Positions 1 to 33,801 of a stretch of 33,801 nt of DNA are shown in pieces. Position 1 is the stretch's first letter; every line of letters begins with the position of its first letter. Made by a program: the position numbers and the translations under genes. A model generated the notes under the pieces. The model searched no databases. It was given only the letters and a program-made list of their open reading frames with translations, and was not told the DNA's origin. The stretch is from Nocardia cyriacigeorgica. GTDB taxonomy: Bacteria > Actinomycetota > Actinomycetes > Mycobacteriales > Mycobacteriaceae. The stretch covers positions 1-33,801 of the forward strand of contig NZ_JAAGUY010000039.1 in the NCBI RefSeq assembly GCF_010868145.1, given 5' to 3'.

Positions 1-3424
<3,424 letters not shown>

Positions 3425-4062
3425 CCCAGAACCCTCCACTCCACCGACTGAGCCCAGAACTTACCTACGCAGACATGGACGCGCCGGACCTGGCTTCGGT
3501 TCCATCCGGATCCGTCGAGTTCCGAGATCTGTACCAGAACGCTGGGGTCGATCCCGGCCCTCAACGCACCAGGGTGTGCAGCAGCAGCCGACAGAGTGCA
3601 GTGGCAAAGACTGGTGCGAGGGTAGGTTCTCGGCCTACGGCGGTGCCGATGATGCCGACGGTGGGCCTCGTTCAGCACACGCCGAAGACGCATCTCACAC
3701 CCAGAGCCGAACCCGCCCGGTTGTCACACTGCTCACGCTGAAACTATGGCCGCGGTGAGTGGCCAGGAAACGCCCGGTAGCCCCGCCTCGCCGTGTCGCC
3801 AGCGGCGATGCGCTGACGCTATGGACGTTGGTTGGTCCCCCGCCAAGGGCGACGGTAGATTGATTCGGTGATCAGCAGCGAAGTTCGCGGATGTGCCGCG
3901 TGGGCGACCTCGGGTCCGGTCGTGCCCATGTAACAACAGCGGCCCAGCGGACAGATAGTGCCAATGAACATTTTTGCCTGATTTTTACGAGAACTGAGCC
4001 CGCAGATGTGGACGCCACGCTTGGATAGGTGAGCGTCCTGTCCGGGTGTCGTCGGGGAGCGC
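3425..4062. promoter_or_regulatory. Divergent intergenic region between toxin-like gene and NRPS
   Basis: About 640 bases separate the two divergently transcribed genes, so both promoters should lie here. I see no convincing gene in either direction: the short open frames lack family resemblance and ribosome binding sites. An AT-rich patch at about 3959-3992, with runs of T, stands out in otherwise GC-rich sequence and is a plausible regulator-binding or promoter region for the NRPS. A small inverted repeat (TCGCC-AGC-GGCGA, 3796-3808) is present. I cannot assign consensus -35/-10 boxes with confidence, and no tRNA or riboswitch was recognised. Confidence 0.4.
3432..3437 (-). promoter_or_regulatory. 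Ribosome binding site deciding the GTG start of the WXG100-like protein
   Basis: On the minus strand GGAGGG lies at 3437-3432, seven bases before GTG 3424-3422. This supports that GTG over the in-frame GTG at 3439-3437. An in-frame stop (TAA at 3463-3461) lies just upstream, so the N-terminus is tightly bounded. Confidence 0.7.

Positions 4063-33801
<29,739 letters not shown>

Overview
The window reads as high-GC actinobacterial DNA, most likely from Nocardia or a close relative in the Mycobacteriales. This is an inference from strong G/C third-position bias, a very large actinobacterial nonribosomal peptide synthetase (NRPS), and a WXG100-like secreted-toxin N-terminus of a kind common in Nocardia. 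No ribosomal or other marker gene is present, so the genus is not proven.

Layout. (1) Bases 1-3424, minus strand: one long open frame running off the left edge. It starts at a GTG with a good ribosome binding site. It encodes a ~300-residue WXG100-like/CpnT-N-like helical domain followed by at least 840 residues of disordered Asn/Gly/Pro/Thr-rich sequence with tandem repeats. This looks like the front of a polymorphic toxin whose effector tip lies outside the window. (2) Bases 3425-4062: a divergent intergenic region holding both promoters, with one AT-rich patch. (3) Bases 4063-33801, plus strand: an NRPS assembly line of nine modules within the window, continuing off the right edge. Domain order is C(starter)-A-T / C-A-T / C-A-T / C-A-T / C-A-T / C-A-T-E / C-A-T / C-A-T / C-A... 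By hand-aligned pocket residues, A3, A4, A7 and A9 match the Ser code, A5 matches the Thr code, and A1, A2, A6 and A8 are unassigned. The predicted chain is therefore acyl-X1-X2-Ser-Ser-Thr-(D)-X6-Ser-X8-Ser-..., an N-acylated Ser/Thr-rich peptide. No thioesterase, MbtH, acyl-ligase or transporter gene is visible.

The NRPS frame is broken once. At about 22867 a 7-nt gap relative to the paralogous domains, between motifs A7 and A8 of the sixth A domain, puts a TGA at 22870-22872. Everything downstream, through the right edge, continues in another frame with no credible start of its own. It is either a real disruption or an assembly error in highly repetitive DNA.

The most unusual signal is a set of in-frame extra segments in two Ser-type A domains. 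The one in A4 (about 75 nt extra) and one of the two in A7 (about 78 nt extra) share a ~41-bp core in opposite orientations, including a perfect 14-bp match. A further 54-nt segment in A7 carries a small imperfect hairpin. These look like copies of a short dispersed repeat that invaded coding sequence and stayed in frame.
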